Assembly (NCBI RefSeq): GCF_040802235.1
Contig: NC_133157.1
Coordinates: 87,654,001 to 87,718,000, forward strand
DNA from: Manis javanica
Taxonomy: Eukaryota; Chordata; Mammalia; Pholidota; Manidae
Direction of reading: 5' to 3'
Length of the DNA: 64,000 nucleotides
In this document: positions 1 through 9,581 of the stretch, one piece after another
Layout of the letters: each line of letters opens with the position of its first letter
Numbering within the stretch: position 1 is the first letter of the stretch
The notes under the pieces: model-generated
Database searches by the model: none
What the model was told of the DNA's origin: nothing
The model's input: the letters and a program-made list of their open reading frames with translations, nothing else
Made by a program: the position numbers and the translations under genes

Positions 1-1670
1 GTGGATATCAGGGTTGTAAACCACGGGGATCTAGTGAACCAAGATTCAAATAGCCCTTGGCCGGCTTCCCGTTCTTTCTTTCTCTGGTCTAGCCTTTCCC
101 TAAGCTTTGACATTGAATCTCTTACTATTCTGGAATGATCTGCATAAAAGCAGCATTCTTCTTTTAAAGCTGCACACAGTCCTCCTTCTTTTAGGAACAG
201 CAGATCCAGCCCTCGTCTATTCTGCAAGACTACCTCAGAGAGGGAAGTCAGAGATTCTTCAAGTTTTGTAATGGACTGCTCTATGGCCTTTAAGTCTTCA
301 TCAATAGCTGTCCTTAGTCCTTCATAATGTTGGTTCCCTTGGACAATAGCGGCTGCCCCCGTTCCCACTCCGGCTGCGACTCCTATCCCTAACAACACGG
401 CTAAGGTCAGCGAGACCGGCTCTCTCTTATATCTATGCCTAGGTTCAAATTCAGCTACGAATGAGAGATCATCATGATACATCAACCTGGGCACCAGCTG
501 AACCATGATACAGAAATCGTGGGAGGAGTTGAAGGCAGAAGTAGAGACACATGGGGTCACTCCAGTATTACAAGCTCACCATCCCTCGGGAGGAGGGACT
601 AGATACTCATTTTCACCTGAGGAGGTTACAGCTATGGTTTCATTACACAAAGCTTTATGGGTGGGGGGAACTGTACCTAAACCTCTTCCTCTTCCAGTCA
701 CTTCAGTCAGAGTTAGTTTCCTATGGCTCCCCCAGCTACAGATCTCGTGACGGGTCGTCCTGTTAAAACTGCCCAACAATCCTAATCCTTCATAATAAGG
801 CGGCCCAGAAGAGAAACACAACCAACAGGATTCAGTAGTTTTAGGATTGGTGGTGTTTAAGGCCTGAAAAGCCCCTTCAAGGAGGTTGAGAAGGCGTTGT
901 CCTGTGCTAGGAAAAGGGGTAACTTGGCCAAGAGTGGAGACAGAGGGAGTGGTGGTAGAGTCCACAGGTGGGGCTAGGGTCTGCTCGGGGGCTGGGGCTG
1001 GGAGACGCGGCCGATCCCGCAGGACAACGTTGGGTCCCACTGGGATAGCCGGGAGAGTCTCTACTTTAAGCCTGAGCATGAACAAGACTCCATTATCATA
1101 GCCACTCTGGTAGAGTCTTAGTCCCCATGTAAGCCCTTTTTCCCAGTTTGTTGCCCTTTTTCCTGCATCTGTGAAGGAGATGTCAATAAGATTGCAGGTG
1201 GGATTAGTCCTGCATTGGGCACGAGTGGCACCCCGTTGGATTTTTATGAGGCCTGGAGGAGGTCTCCCTGCACTTCCTGTCAGCCAATGGCATGACCCTG
1301 TCTGCTCACAACCCTAATTTTTACAAAAAAAATCTGTCTGCCCACCACACTGTGAGACCTCGGCATCAGTTGAGGGGGCCGGGCATACATAAAAGCAGGT
1401 ACTTTGGATCTCTTTCATAGTCCCAGGGCCCCAATGCACTGTATAATCCCGAGTGCCACATCCGGGTACCCCAACTTTATCTTCGTACCAGGGGTCTTGT
1501 TTGAAAAGAGTGCATATATCTACAGTGAGGGTAGGCCACCAGGTTCCCTTAGGGTGTTGTCCTGTTAACTGGACTACTACTTGGCGGGAAGCTGGGGTAA
1601 TGATTTGCCATGTCAGTAACCTGGGTTCATGAGGGTTAGGGTTCTGGTGGGTTGGAGGTAGCAGGAACAT
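1..1670 (-). pseudogene. env: Gammaretroviral env (SU-TM), partial, two in-frame stops
   Basis: This is the envelope glycoprotein of the gamma ERV, responsible for receptor binding (SU) and fusion (TM). The first in-frame ATG is at 1670. The frame is open upstream to about 1738 with no ATG, so the original start may have decayed to another codon. The 5' end overlaps the pol 3' end, as usual. One frame runs to the window edge, broken by TAG at 1314-1316 and TGA at 576-578. Visible parts are a proline-rich SU region (about 960-1020), the CWLC isomerase motif (826-837), a basic furin-type site (about 424-438), a glycine/alanine-rich fusion peptide, and the QNRRGLDLL immunosuppressive-type segment with a CX6CC motif (about 150-240). 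The membrane anchor lies beyond position 1. It is a pseudogene as it stands. Confidence 0.92.
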
Positions 1671-4600
1671 CAGAATCACTAATAACAGAGTTCTTTCTAC
1701 ACAAGCGAAGCTTAAGGGTTTTATCAGTCCGAGTTACTCGCCAGTCCGGGTCCAGTGGGGGTGCCTTCTTTAGATGTGAAGCGTGTATCCAGGAGGAGAC
1801 GCTGTCCACTTTCACGGCTGTGGGAGTAGTCAGGAGGACGATGAAAGGTCCCTTCCACCGTGGCTCGAGGTTTCCTGTCTGGTGTCTTCTCACGTAGACA
1901 GGGTCTCCCACCTGGAACTGGTGAGGTACTGAGAGGTCCTCTGGCCGATAGGCTTCCTTAATGGAGGCCCACACCTCTTTCTGCACAGCCTCCAAGGCTC
2001 GTAACCTTTCAAGCAAAAACTTATTAGTTGCACACTCGGGGAATGTATGAAGATGTGCTGATTGGAGCGGGGCCGGGGCCCCAAACATTATTTCAAAGGG
2101 TGTTAGTCCAAAGCGGCCGGGAGTGTTCCTGACTCTAAACAGGGTGAAGGGAAGGAGGACTAACCAATCACATAAGCCAGTCTCTATGGACAATTTAGTC
2201 AAGGTCTCTTTTAGAGTTCTGTTCATCCTTTCTACCTGTCCTGAGCTCTGGGGCCTGTATGCACAATGCAATTTCCAATCTGTCCCCAGGATCTTGGCCA
2301 ATCCCTGACTTACCTGGGCAACAAAGGCAGGGCCGTTGTTGGAGCCGATTACCTTTGGGATCCCAAACCTGGGAAATATTTCTTCAAGGATCTTTTTAGA
2401 CACCGTCTGAGCTGTCTCAGTTTTGGTGGGGAACGCCTCTGTCCATCCTGAAAATGTGTCTAGGAAAACTAGAAGGTACTTATATCCATACTTAGCAGGC
2501 TTAATTTCAGTGAAGTCAACTTCCCAATAAGCTCCTGGGCGATCTCCTCGAAGTCTTTTCCCGGATATTGCTTGATTTTTGCTCACGTTTACTAATTGAC
2601 AGGGAACACAATTTTTTACAACCTCGTCAGTCAATTTTCCTAATCTAATAACATGATAAGGGGAGTCTCGAACCATGGTCTTTAGGTTTTTTGCTCCCAA
2701 ATGTGTCAATTGATGTAATTGCCTTAAGTATTCTTCTGCCTCTCTCTGGGGCAGGACAACTTTCCCTTTTTCAGACTTGTATATCTCTTGGGGCGAGGAA
2801 TTTTTGAACCCTAATTTGTTTATACAAGCGAGGTCTTCAGGTGTATACTGGAAGCTCTTAATGTGGGTGGCTTCCGGATACACTTGGAGGGGTAAAATGC
2901 TCATTCCCTGAGCTGCTTGCTTTGCAGCTTGGTCCGCCCTCCGGTTTCCTCGAGCTATTGGAGAGTCATCTTTCTGATGTCCAGGGCAATGTATTATCGC
3001 TACTTCCTTAGGCTTATGGATGGCTTCTAACAAATCTAAAATTTCTTGTTTGTTTTTAACATCTTTCCCGGCAGAAGTTAACAGCCCTCTCTGTCTATAA
3101 ATAGCCCCGTGTATATGAGCGGTGGCAAAGGCGTATCGGCTGTCAGTGTAGACGTTAAGTCTCTTACCTTCTGCCATCCTTAGAGCCTGAGTCAGGGCGA
3201 TGAGTTCTGCTCGCTGTGCAGAAGTGCCCATTGGGAGTCCACTGGCCCACACGATCCGGTCATCATCTACTACTGCAGCTCCAGCCATTCTCTTACCATC
3301 CATGATGTAACTGCTCCCGTCTGTATACCAAGTCAGGAGTCCCTGTCCTCCTAAGGGCTGATTTTGTAAATCCCGGCGGGTCCCTGTCTCCTCAGCCAGG
3401 ATTTCCTGGCAGGTATGGAGCACTTCCTTCCCCGAATCGGGGAGCAGAGTGGCCGGGTTTAGGATGGCAGGGGGGGCAAACTCTACACGATCACGATTCA
3501 GGAGTAAGGTTTGGTAGTGAGTCATTCTGGCATTCGACACCCATCTCTCGGGTGGCTGCCAGATTACACTTTCCAACGCATGTGGAGCAACCACAGTGAG
3601 TTTCTGTCCCAGTGTCAGTTTGTCAGAATCTTTAACCAAGAGGGCCACGGCCGCCACTACTCTCAAACAGGCAGGCCATCCGCTACTCACTGGGTCCAAT
3701 TTCTTTGACAAGTAGGCGACAGGTCTCTTCCAAGGTCCCCATTGTTGGGTCAACACTCCCCGAGCCAGTCCGCTCCGTTCATCCACAAAAAGGACGAACG
3801 GCTTAGTCACATCTGGCAAGGCCAGAGCGGGTGCCGACAGGAGGGCCTTCTTGATATCATCAAAGGCCTGCTGTTGTTCAGGTCCCCAAACAAACGGGGC
3901 TTCCCCTTTGGTTAGGGGATACAGGGGGGGCGGCTAAGGTGGCATATCCGGGTATCCACAGTCTACAAAACCCTGCCATCCCCAGAAACTCGCGAACTTG
4001 GCGCGGAGTAGTGGGAACCGGGATCTGCGCCACAGTCTGCTTTCGGGCTTCAGTAAGCCACCTTTTCCCCTCTCTCAGGGAATATCCCAAATAAGTCACT
4101 TGTTGTTGGCAGATCTGTGCCTTTTTGGCAGATGCCCTATACCCCAATTTAGCAAGTTCAGTCAAAAGGGCTCCAGTGGCCTCTTGGCAGGCTTCCTGAG
4201 TAGGGGCTGCTATCAGTAAGTCATCAACATATTGTAATAAAGTTACCTGTGGGTTGGAGGCTCGGTAAAAGGCCAAGTCCTGATGTAAAGCCTCGTCGAA
4301 GAGGGTGGGTGAATTCTTGAATCCTTGTGGCAAGCGAGTCCAGGTCAATTGTCCAGTAGTTCCTGTGGAGGGGTCTTTCCATTCAAAAGCAAACAGCGGT
4401 TGGCTACTCTGGTGCAGGCGCAAACAAAAGAAGGCGTCTTTTAAATCTAAGACTGTATACCAGGTGTTTTCCGGGGCCAGAGAGCTTAACAGGTTATAAG
4501 GGTTCGGCACAGTGGGATGAATGTCCTGTATCCTCTTATTAACTTCTCTTAAATCTTGCACTGGTCGATAATCTCCTGTTCCCGCTTTCTTTACAGGCAG

Positions 4601-5254
4601 CAAGGGAGTGTTCCATGGGGATTTACATTTTACTAATATCCCCTGCTCTATGAGCCTCTGGATATGGGGCCTAATTCCATCTCTGGATTCTTTACTCATT
4701 GCATATTGTCTCACAGTTACTGGTGAGGCTGAGGCTTTCAATTCTATGACCACCGGGGGCTGGTTTACAGCGAGCTCCATACCCGCCGTCTCCGCCCAGG
4801 CCCCCAGAAACTGGTTAAGCCACCCCTGACTAACTCGGGAGGGTCCTGGTTCCTTAAAAAGGCAGTACTTGTCTTCTAATCTTATGGACAGAATACTTAG
4901 GCCCAAAGGTTTTTTCTCTCGATCAGTCACTCGGGTATCTTCAGCCTGAAAGGATATTTGGGCCCCAACTTTGGTCAAGATGTCTCTTCCTAACAAGGGT
5001 GTGGGGCATTCCGGTATGACAAGGAATGAGTGGTTTACTTGTCCCACTCCTAAGTCCACTGTTCTTTGAGTAGTCCATGCATATTGTTTCTGGCCCGTGG
5101 CCCCAAACACCCAAGACTTTTTGCCAGAAAGAGGGCCTCTAGCTTGGGTCAGTACAGAATGTTGAGCACCGGTATCCACCAGAAACTCAACGGGTTGCCC
5201 CTCCACCTTCAGGGTTACCCTAGGCTCGGGGAGGGGCTCCGAGCCCCGTCTTCC
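1636..5254 (-). pseudogene. pol: Gammaretroviral pol (PR-RT-RNaseH-IN), one frameshift and a mutated IN active site
   Basis: It begins after the TAG at 5255-5257 in the same frame as gag, the gammaretroviral readthrough arrangement. Order: protease with DTGA at 5165-5176; reverse transcriptase with YVDD at 4220-4231; RNase H around 2920-3340; integrase zinc domain (H, H, C, C) around 2590-2750; integrase core around 2200-2520; C-terminal domain to the stop at 1636. Reading frame shifts near the seven-G run at 3924-3930, between the RT thumb and connection regions, so a single-base indel there is likely. In the integrase core the first Asp codon (2515-2517) and the Glu codon (2230-2232) are present, but the second catalytic position (2338-2340) reads Asn. 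Protease and RT-core motifs look intact. Confidence 0.93.
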
Positions 5255-5257
5255 CTA
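5255..5257 (-). promoter_or_regulatory. gag-pol TAG readthrough codon
   Basis: This in-frame TAG separates the gag nucleocapsid from protease. The frame continues open into the DTGA protease. Gammaretroviruses make Gag-Pol by suppressing such a UAG with help from a downstream pseudoknot. I did not fold the downstream RNA. Confidence 0.8.
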
Positions 5258-6853
5258 ATCCTCATCTTCCAGCAGAGACAACACCTTCTTCGGAGATCCC
5301 CGCGGTGGTTTCTTAGGGCATTCTTTCACCCAATGCCCCTTTTCCTTGCAGTACGCACACTGATCTTTATCCAAAGGAGGTCAGTTGCCCAGGGACCCTG
5401 CCTTACTAGTTCTACCACTAGAGGGCGGGGGTCCCTTACTTTCTACTACTGCGGCCAAGATCTTTGTTAAATTTCTCTCATGCTTCCTGTCCCTCTTTTC
5501 CTCTTTACTTTCCCTTTCCTTTTCCTTCCTTAATTCCTTCTCTTCCTCAGTCTCTCTCTTATGATAAACTTTCTCAGCTTCTTTCACCAAGTCCCTCAGT
5601 GACAAGTCCTGTAAGCCTTCTAGTCTCTGAAGTTTTCTAATATCAGGTGCTGATTGCCCGATAAAGGCAAGAGTCACTGAAGCACTGTGCTCCTCAGAAG
5701 TGGGGTCAAAAGGAGTATACCGCCTGAAGGCTTCTATCAGGCGTTCTAAGAACACTGCGGGTGCCTCAGCGGCTCCCTGACTAACCTCTCTTACCTTGGC
5801 CAAATTGGTGGGGCGCCTTGCGGCCCCGCGAAGACCTGCCACCAGAGCCTGGCGATAGATGGTTAGTCGCTCCCTACCTTCTGGAGAATTAAAGTCCCAA
5901 TTGGGTCTGGTCAGCGGGAACCCCCTTTCTATATCATGAGGGAGTTGCGATGGTCGTCCGTCAGTCCCAGGCACGTTTTTTTGCGCCTCCAGGAGGATCC
6001 TTTCTCTTTCTTCCGTGGTGAAGAGTACCTGTAAGAGCTGCTGACAATCATCCCAAGTGCGCTGGTGAGAGAACATCAGGGACTCTGTCAGTCCCATTAG
6101 TCTCTGAGGTTCCTCCAAAAAAGGAGGGTGGTTAGCTTTCCAATTGTATAAATCAGCAGAGGAGAATGGCCAATATTGCAGAGGTTGGAAAGGCGGGTCC
6201 CCCTCTTCCCCAAGGATGGGAACTCCATAAGACCGGAGAGGAAAAATACCCGGTGGGTCCAAGGGGGCCCCTCGGCAGCGCCGAGTTCCCTGGGCAGGTC
6301 CCGGAGCCGGCTCCACTGCCTCAGCACCAGGGGCTGGTGGTTCCGGGGGTGCCGGGGCTGGCAGTGCCGGGGCCGGGGGTGCCAGGGCCAGGGGTGCCAG
6401 GGCTGGGGGTGCCGTAGGGGCATGAGGATAGGGAGGGGGATCATCAACCATAAGCAAATCTTGAGTGTCAGGGTGAACTTTAGCAGTTTCTTTTTCCTTG
6501 CTCTGGGGTCGGGTCTGGGCAGCTAAAACTCGAGGGCCCGTTTTCTTCTGCACCCAGGGCTTTACCCAGGGCGGTGGGTTATTCACCAACTCCTGCCAGA
6601 CTACAATATAGGGTTGCTGATCCAGGTGTCCTTGAGGCGAGTCCTGGAAGACAATGGCTTTTACTGCTAATAAAGTGGGGAGATCAAAAGTCCCCTCCGA
6701 GGGCCACCCAACATTGAAGGTGGGCCATTCGGAGGTACAGAAAGTCTGCCATGGTCCCTTTTTTACTTCTACTGACAAGTTATGCGCTCTCGCTCTGACT
6801 TCCGTCCAATGATCTAACGTCAGGCTAAGGGGGGTCGTCACTGTCTGTCCCAT
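5255..6853 (-). pseudogene. gag: Gammaretroviral gag (MA-p12-CA-NC) with an internal TGA
   Basis: Gag polyprotein, about 532 codons from the ATG at 6851-6853 to the TAG at 5255-5257, the expected size for a gammaretrovirus. The start MGQ gives an N-myristoylation signal. Matrix is followed by a proline/alanine-rich p12 region with a PPPY late-budding motif near 6428-6439, then capsid with a major-homology-type segment (about 5700-5790), a charged Lys/Glu-rich tail (about 5460-5570) and one CCHC zinc knuckle in nucleocapsid (about 5310-5355). A TGA at 5381-5383 interrupts the same frame just before the knuckle, so the present protein would stop near residue 490 and lack nucleocapsid. Otherwise the frame is open. 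Confidence 0.93.
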
Positions 6854-7307
6854 TGTCAGTATAACAATAATCAGGCACGTAAAAGACACAGAAAACAGAG
6901 ACACACACAAATTAGACACACAGCGGCCGCTTTTTGTTTTTCTCAGATTTTCAAACAGAAACCGAAAGGAATCGGAGGGTTGATACTCCTGGCGCCCAAA
7001 AATCAACCCTATCTCATCAGGTTCACTTTGCCGGAAAAACAGACGAGAGGCTACCAGGCGTCCCTGGCCCTCCAACCTCCCCGAGGCATCCCCCAGGGTT
7101 GCAGCCTGTGGTGCTCCAAGTACGTCTACCGACCGCAGTCTCAACCCCTTTACGGGATCGGGACAGCTGCCAGACAACGGGTACCCTTTCAGAATTCTGA
7201 CCGGTCTCACTGAAAAACAGAAAACAGAACACAGACAACCCAAGGCGCCACTAACCTTACCTCTTCCTCCAAGAACGGCTTCGGGAGTGAAGCGGGGTGA
7301 GCGCACG
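6854..7307 (-). other. Gamma ERV 5' leader, open in frame with gag
   Basis: This untranslated leader lies between the primer site and the gag ATG, and should hold the dimerisation and packaging signals. Its reading frame shared with gag has no stop: the open frame runs from the gag ATG back past the primer site to 7366. A hydrophobic run of about 20 residues sits directly before the gag methionine. That layout resembles the glycosylated-Gag leader of murine leukaemia-type viruses, which starts at a CUG. No start codon could be proven. Confidence 0.6.
7256..7262 (-). promoter_or_regulatory. Candidate major splice donor of the gamma ERV
   Basis: The minus strand reads AGGTAAG, a strong donor consensus, about 46 bases downstream of the primer-binding site. 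This is where the donor for spliced env mRNA is expected. Confidence 0.55.
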
Positions 7308-7325
7308 ATCCCGGAGGAACCCCCA
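7308..7325 (-). promoter_or_regulatory. Primer-binding site, tRNA-Pro type
   Basis: The minus strand reads TGGGGGTTCCTCCGGGAT, which differs at two positions from the 18-base complement of the tRNA-Pro 3' end. It lies two bases downstream of the LTR end (7328). The two-base gap is as expected for the terminal bases lost at integration. Confidence 0.88.
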
Positions 7326-7327
7326 AA

Positions 7328-7525
7328 TGTTGGATTCTCCCTGAGAAGGATGCCGCCCCAATTCACTCACGAAAGGCGTCTCTTGATGCAACAAGCAAGA
7401 GGAATTTATTCAGGAACCAGCTAGCTGGGGTCCAAGCATCAGCCCGACACAGCGGGTCTCAACAAGGACCCTGAGCACACAAAGCCAGAAGGTTTTATAG
7501 CATTTTCAAAGGGGGCAACATTTTC
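7328..7525 (-). repeat. Gamma ERV 5' LTR, R-U5 and core promoter part
   Basis: The LTR terminus ATCCAACA at 7328-7335 (minus reading) mirrors TGTAGGAT at 14144-14151, giving near-perfect inverted ends. TATAAA lies at 7494-7499 and AATAAA at 7405-7410, both on the minus strand. The LTR is broken at 7525/13849 by the younger provirus, about 20 bp upstream of the TATA box. Confidence 0.85.
7520..7525. repeat. Target-site duplication ATTTTC, left copy
   Basis: ATTTTC directly precedes the TG of the beta provirus 5' LTR, and the same six bases follow the 3' LTR at 13849-13854. A six-base duplication is typical of class II (beta-like) ERV integration. Confidence 0.9.
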
Positions 7526-7858
7526 TGCCGGAGACCAAAAGGGCCCACACCCACAAGATGGCGGATTTCCTGCTTCTTTTCCGGGTTTACTATTCCCGCC
7601 AGTACCCACCAAGACCCAATCACCCTTGTACACATTCCTGCTAGCACCACCTGGTGACCAATCATCTTCTGACCCTCCCCTTCCTTGCTGACTTGTATAA
7701 ATTAAGCCTGCTGCAAATAAACTGCGCCAGCTTGATCAGACATCCTGTCTTGCTGGTCGTTCTTTGTGTCCCTTGCTTGTTCATTTCTGCAGGCGTCGCT
7801 TGTTCATTTCTGCAGGCGTCTCTGGCTACACTCCACGTTAATCCCGCGGGACGGGACA
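7526..7858 (+). repeat. Beta provirus 5' LTR
   Basis: It begins TGCCGG and ends GGGACA and is 333 bp long. TATAAA is at 7696-7701 and AATAAA at 7716-7721, so R is short and the poly(A) signal sits just after the TATA box, as in type D viruses. It carries a 23-bp tandem duplication absent from the 3' LTR. Confidence 0.93.
7775..7820 (+). repeat. 23-bp tandem duplication in the 5' LTR
   Basis: Two exact adjacent 23-bp copies (7775-7797 and 7798-7820), each beginning GCTTGTTCATT and ending AGGCGTC. The 3' LTR has a single copy. Confidence 0.9.
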
Positions 7859-7860
7859 AC

Positions 7861-7878
7861 TGGCGCCCAACGTGGGGC
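7861..7878 (+). promoter_or_regulatory. Primer-binding site, tRNA-Lys type
   Basis: TGGCGCCCAACGTGGGGC matches the lysine-tRNA (Lys1,2) primer site used by many betaretroviruses. It starts two bases after the LTR end. Confidence 0.93.
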
Positions 7879-8020
7879 ACCCCGGGACTCCTGCTGAAAC
7901 GTCTGCTCGGAAGCCCTGGCCAGGCATTCATTTGAGTCACCGCACGGGTATTGACCTGATGTCGACTCTGCATGGAGAAGGATCACTGCGGCTCACCCGT
8001 CCATAATACAGATCCTTGAG

Positions 8021-8028
8021 AGGTGAGT
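8021..8028 (+). promoter_or_regulatory. Candidate major splice donor of the beta provirus
   Basis: AGGTGAGT is a near-consensus donor in the leader between the primer site and gag. It would pair with the acceptor at 11231-11233 to make env mRNA. Confidence 0.65.
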
Positions 8029-8402
8029 AGACGAATCCCCCAAGCAAGATTCCAAACAACCTCTTGGGTGTTCAGCAGTCCGTTTGATCTTATCACTTCC
8101 CTCCAGTTTGCTGCCGCGATTTATTCCTTGTTTTGTTCACTGGTTGTTCCTCTCTGAAAACCTTGTGTTTACTTTGGGCTAACGGTCGTTCACCTCGAAG
8201 GCATACCCAGGGGACTCCGACTCCAGAGTCCCTGCCCTAGAGGGTCCGAGCAGGCGGATTGTACCTGCCGACTGTCCTACGTAAACAAGGGCTCGTCTGA
8301 GCTGATGAGAGTAGCTCCAGTGTTTCAGGACATTGATGTAGTTGCGGCTAAATTGGAGGAAAGGATTCAAATTTATACAGTGCAAGGGTTGCAGCCATAG
8401 TG

Positions 8403-8534
8403 ATGGGCAACTCTCTGAACTCCCATGAAGTTTTCCTTACTGGACTCAAGGAGTCCCTCAGGACACGAGGAATTAGGGTTAAAAGAAAAGACCTTAGGTA
8501 TTTTTTTACTTTTATCCATGAGACTTGTCCCTAG
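8403..8534 (+). pseudogene. gag: Beta-like gag, 5' matrix remnant
   Basis: An ATG at 8403 opens a myristoylation-type start (MGNSLNS) and about 43 codons of matrix, ending at TAG 8532-8534. The next recognisable gag sequence is already capsid, so most of matrix, any p12-like region and the start of capsid have been lost, probably by internal deletion. It is non-functional as a structural protein, although its start and frame match the downstream nucleocapsid frame. Confidence 0.75.
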
Positions 8535-8544
8535 TTTCCCCTAG

Positions 8545-9027
8545 AGGGCAGCTGTTACCAATTACGGCCCCGCAGCTCCTTTCACATTGGCGTTAATTGA
8601 AAGCCTGAGTGATCGGTGGCTGATCCCTAATGACTGGCTTTCTCTAGCCCGAGCTGCTTTGTCAGGAGGAGAGTATGTCTTATGGCGTACTGATTTTGTT
8701 GAGAACTGTCGTGAGACCGCGCAGCGCAATAGTGAAAGTAAAACCTCGCGCTCATGGACAAGAGATAAGCTTCTTGGGCGAAGTCCCTATGAAACAAACG
8801 AAGCCCAAGCAGCCTTCCCCCCAGGTCTCCTAGCTCAAGTCCAAAATGCAGCCCTTAAAGCATGGCGACGCCTCCCTCCCAAAGGCTCCGCCACTACCTC
8901 CCTAGCAAAAATCCGCCAAGGACCTGACGAACCTTACAGTGATTTCATTAGTCGCCTAACTGATGCTGCTGAGCGACTAGTTGGGGGAGGAGAAACAGAA
9001 AGTGCCTTTGCTAGGTTAAACACCTAG
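8545..9027 (+). pseudogene. gag: Beta-like gag capsid fragment
   Basis: An open frame from 8545 to the TAG at 9025-9027, with no ATG start. It shows the capsid signature PFTLALIESL, a tryptophan-rich helix region and the major homology region (IRQGPDEPYSDFISRL, about 8911-8960). It lies in a different frame from both the matrix remnant (8403) and the nucleocapsid (9024-9581), so frame breaks occur on both sides, the downstream one near 9010-9027. No complete Gag can be made. Confidence 0.85.
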
Positions 9028-9581
9028 CTTATGAAAATGCTAATCCGTCCTGCCAAGAAACTATAAGACCCCATCGTTGTGGCAGTCTCACTGATTATAT
9101 TAAACTTTGTTCAGGTATAGGTACCTCCCATGCAATTGGATTGGCCATAGGAATGGCACTTAAAGATATCAGAATAGATAGTAATAAACAAAAAACTTGC
9201 TTTAATTGCAAACAACCAGGACATTTTGCTCGCCAGTGCCAGGCAGAGACTCAGCCTCACCCGCCTCGCACTTCCCTGCCTCATACACCCCTGCCTCGTA
9301 CTCCCCCCAAAACCCTATGCCCTCGATGTCGGCGTGGTTTCCATTGGGCTAATGAGTGCCGTTCTAAAACGAATATTGAAGGTACCCCCCTCCCGCCACT
9401 CCAGGGAAACTCCCAGAGGGGCCAGCCCCTGGCCCCACTACTGAATACGAACCAAGGGGCTATCAGGTTCGTTCCCCAAGCTCAACAGCAAATCCTCCCT
9501 GCGCAAGCATCAGCTCCCTCTCCCGTGCCACCCCAGGAAGCGCAGGCTTGGACCTCTGTTCCGCCACCGACACAATATTAG
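9024..9581 (+). pseudogene. gag: Beta-like gag nucleocapsid segment with two zinc knuckles
   Basis: An open frame ending at TAG 9579-9581. Two CX2CX4HX4C knuckles are present (CFNCKQPGHFARQC near 9199-9240 and CPRCRRGFHWANEC near 9319-9360), the usual pair in betaretroviral nucleocapsid. A proline/glutamine-rich tail follows and overlaps the start of the dUTPase frame by -1. Capsid lies just upstream in another frame. The first ATG in frame is at 9150 or later, with no evidence that it is used. Confidence 0.87.
9404..9410 (+). promoter_or_regulatory. gag-pro -1 ribosomal frameshift heptamer GGGAAAC
   Basis: GGGAAAC lies exactly in zero-frame register (G GGA AAC) within the nucleocapsid frame. 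The -1 frame is open from 9410 straight into the dUTPase-protease frame. Betaretroviruses use such a heptamer between gag and pro. A downstream pseudoknot was not modelled. Confidence 0.8.

Larger units (their letters stand above)
1..7328 (-). mobile_element. Gammaretrovirus-type endogenous retrovirus, partial (5' portion through env)
   Basis: Reading leftwards, the order is LTR R-U5, proline-type primer site, leader, gag, in-frame TAG, pol and env, as in gammaretroviruses. The window edge cuts env in the transmembrane subunit, so the remaining env, the polypurine tract and the 3' LTR lie outside. Protein similarity is seen over the whole length: PPPY late domain, protease DTGA, reverse transcriptase YVDD, RNase H, integrase HHCC and D,D35E region, and env CWLC. 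The lesions seen are a TGA in gag, one frameshift in pol and two in-frame stops in env. This light damage suggests a moderately young element. The U3 half of its 5' LTR is displaced to 13849-14151 by a second provirus. Confidence 0.95.

Noticed and set aside
576..1101. Overlapping open frames on the plus strand opposite the gamma env
   Set aside because: They mirror the env frame on the minus strand and contain no domain of their own.
6097..6526. Glycine/arginine- or proline/histidine-rich frames of about 116 codons in the gamma gag p12 region
   Set aside because: Alternate-frame readings of a GC-rich proline/alanine repeat in gag.
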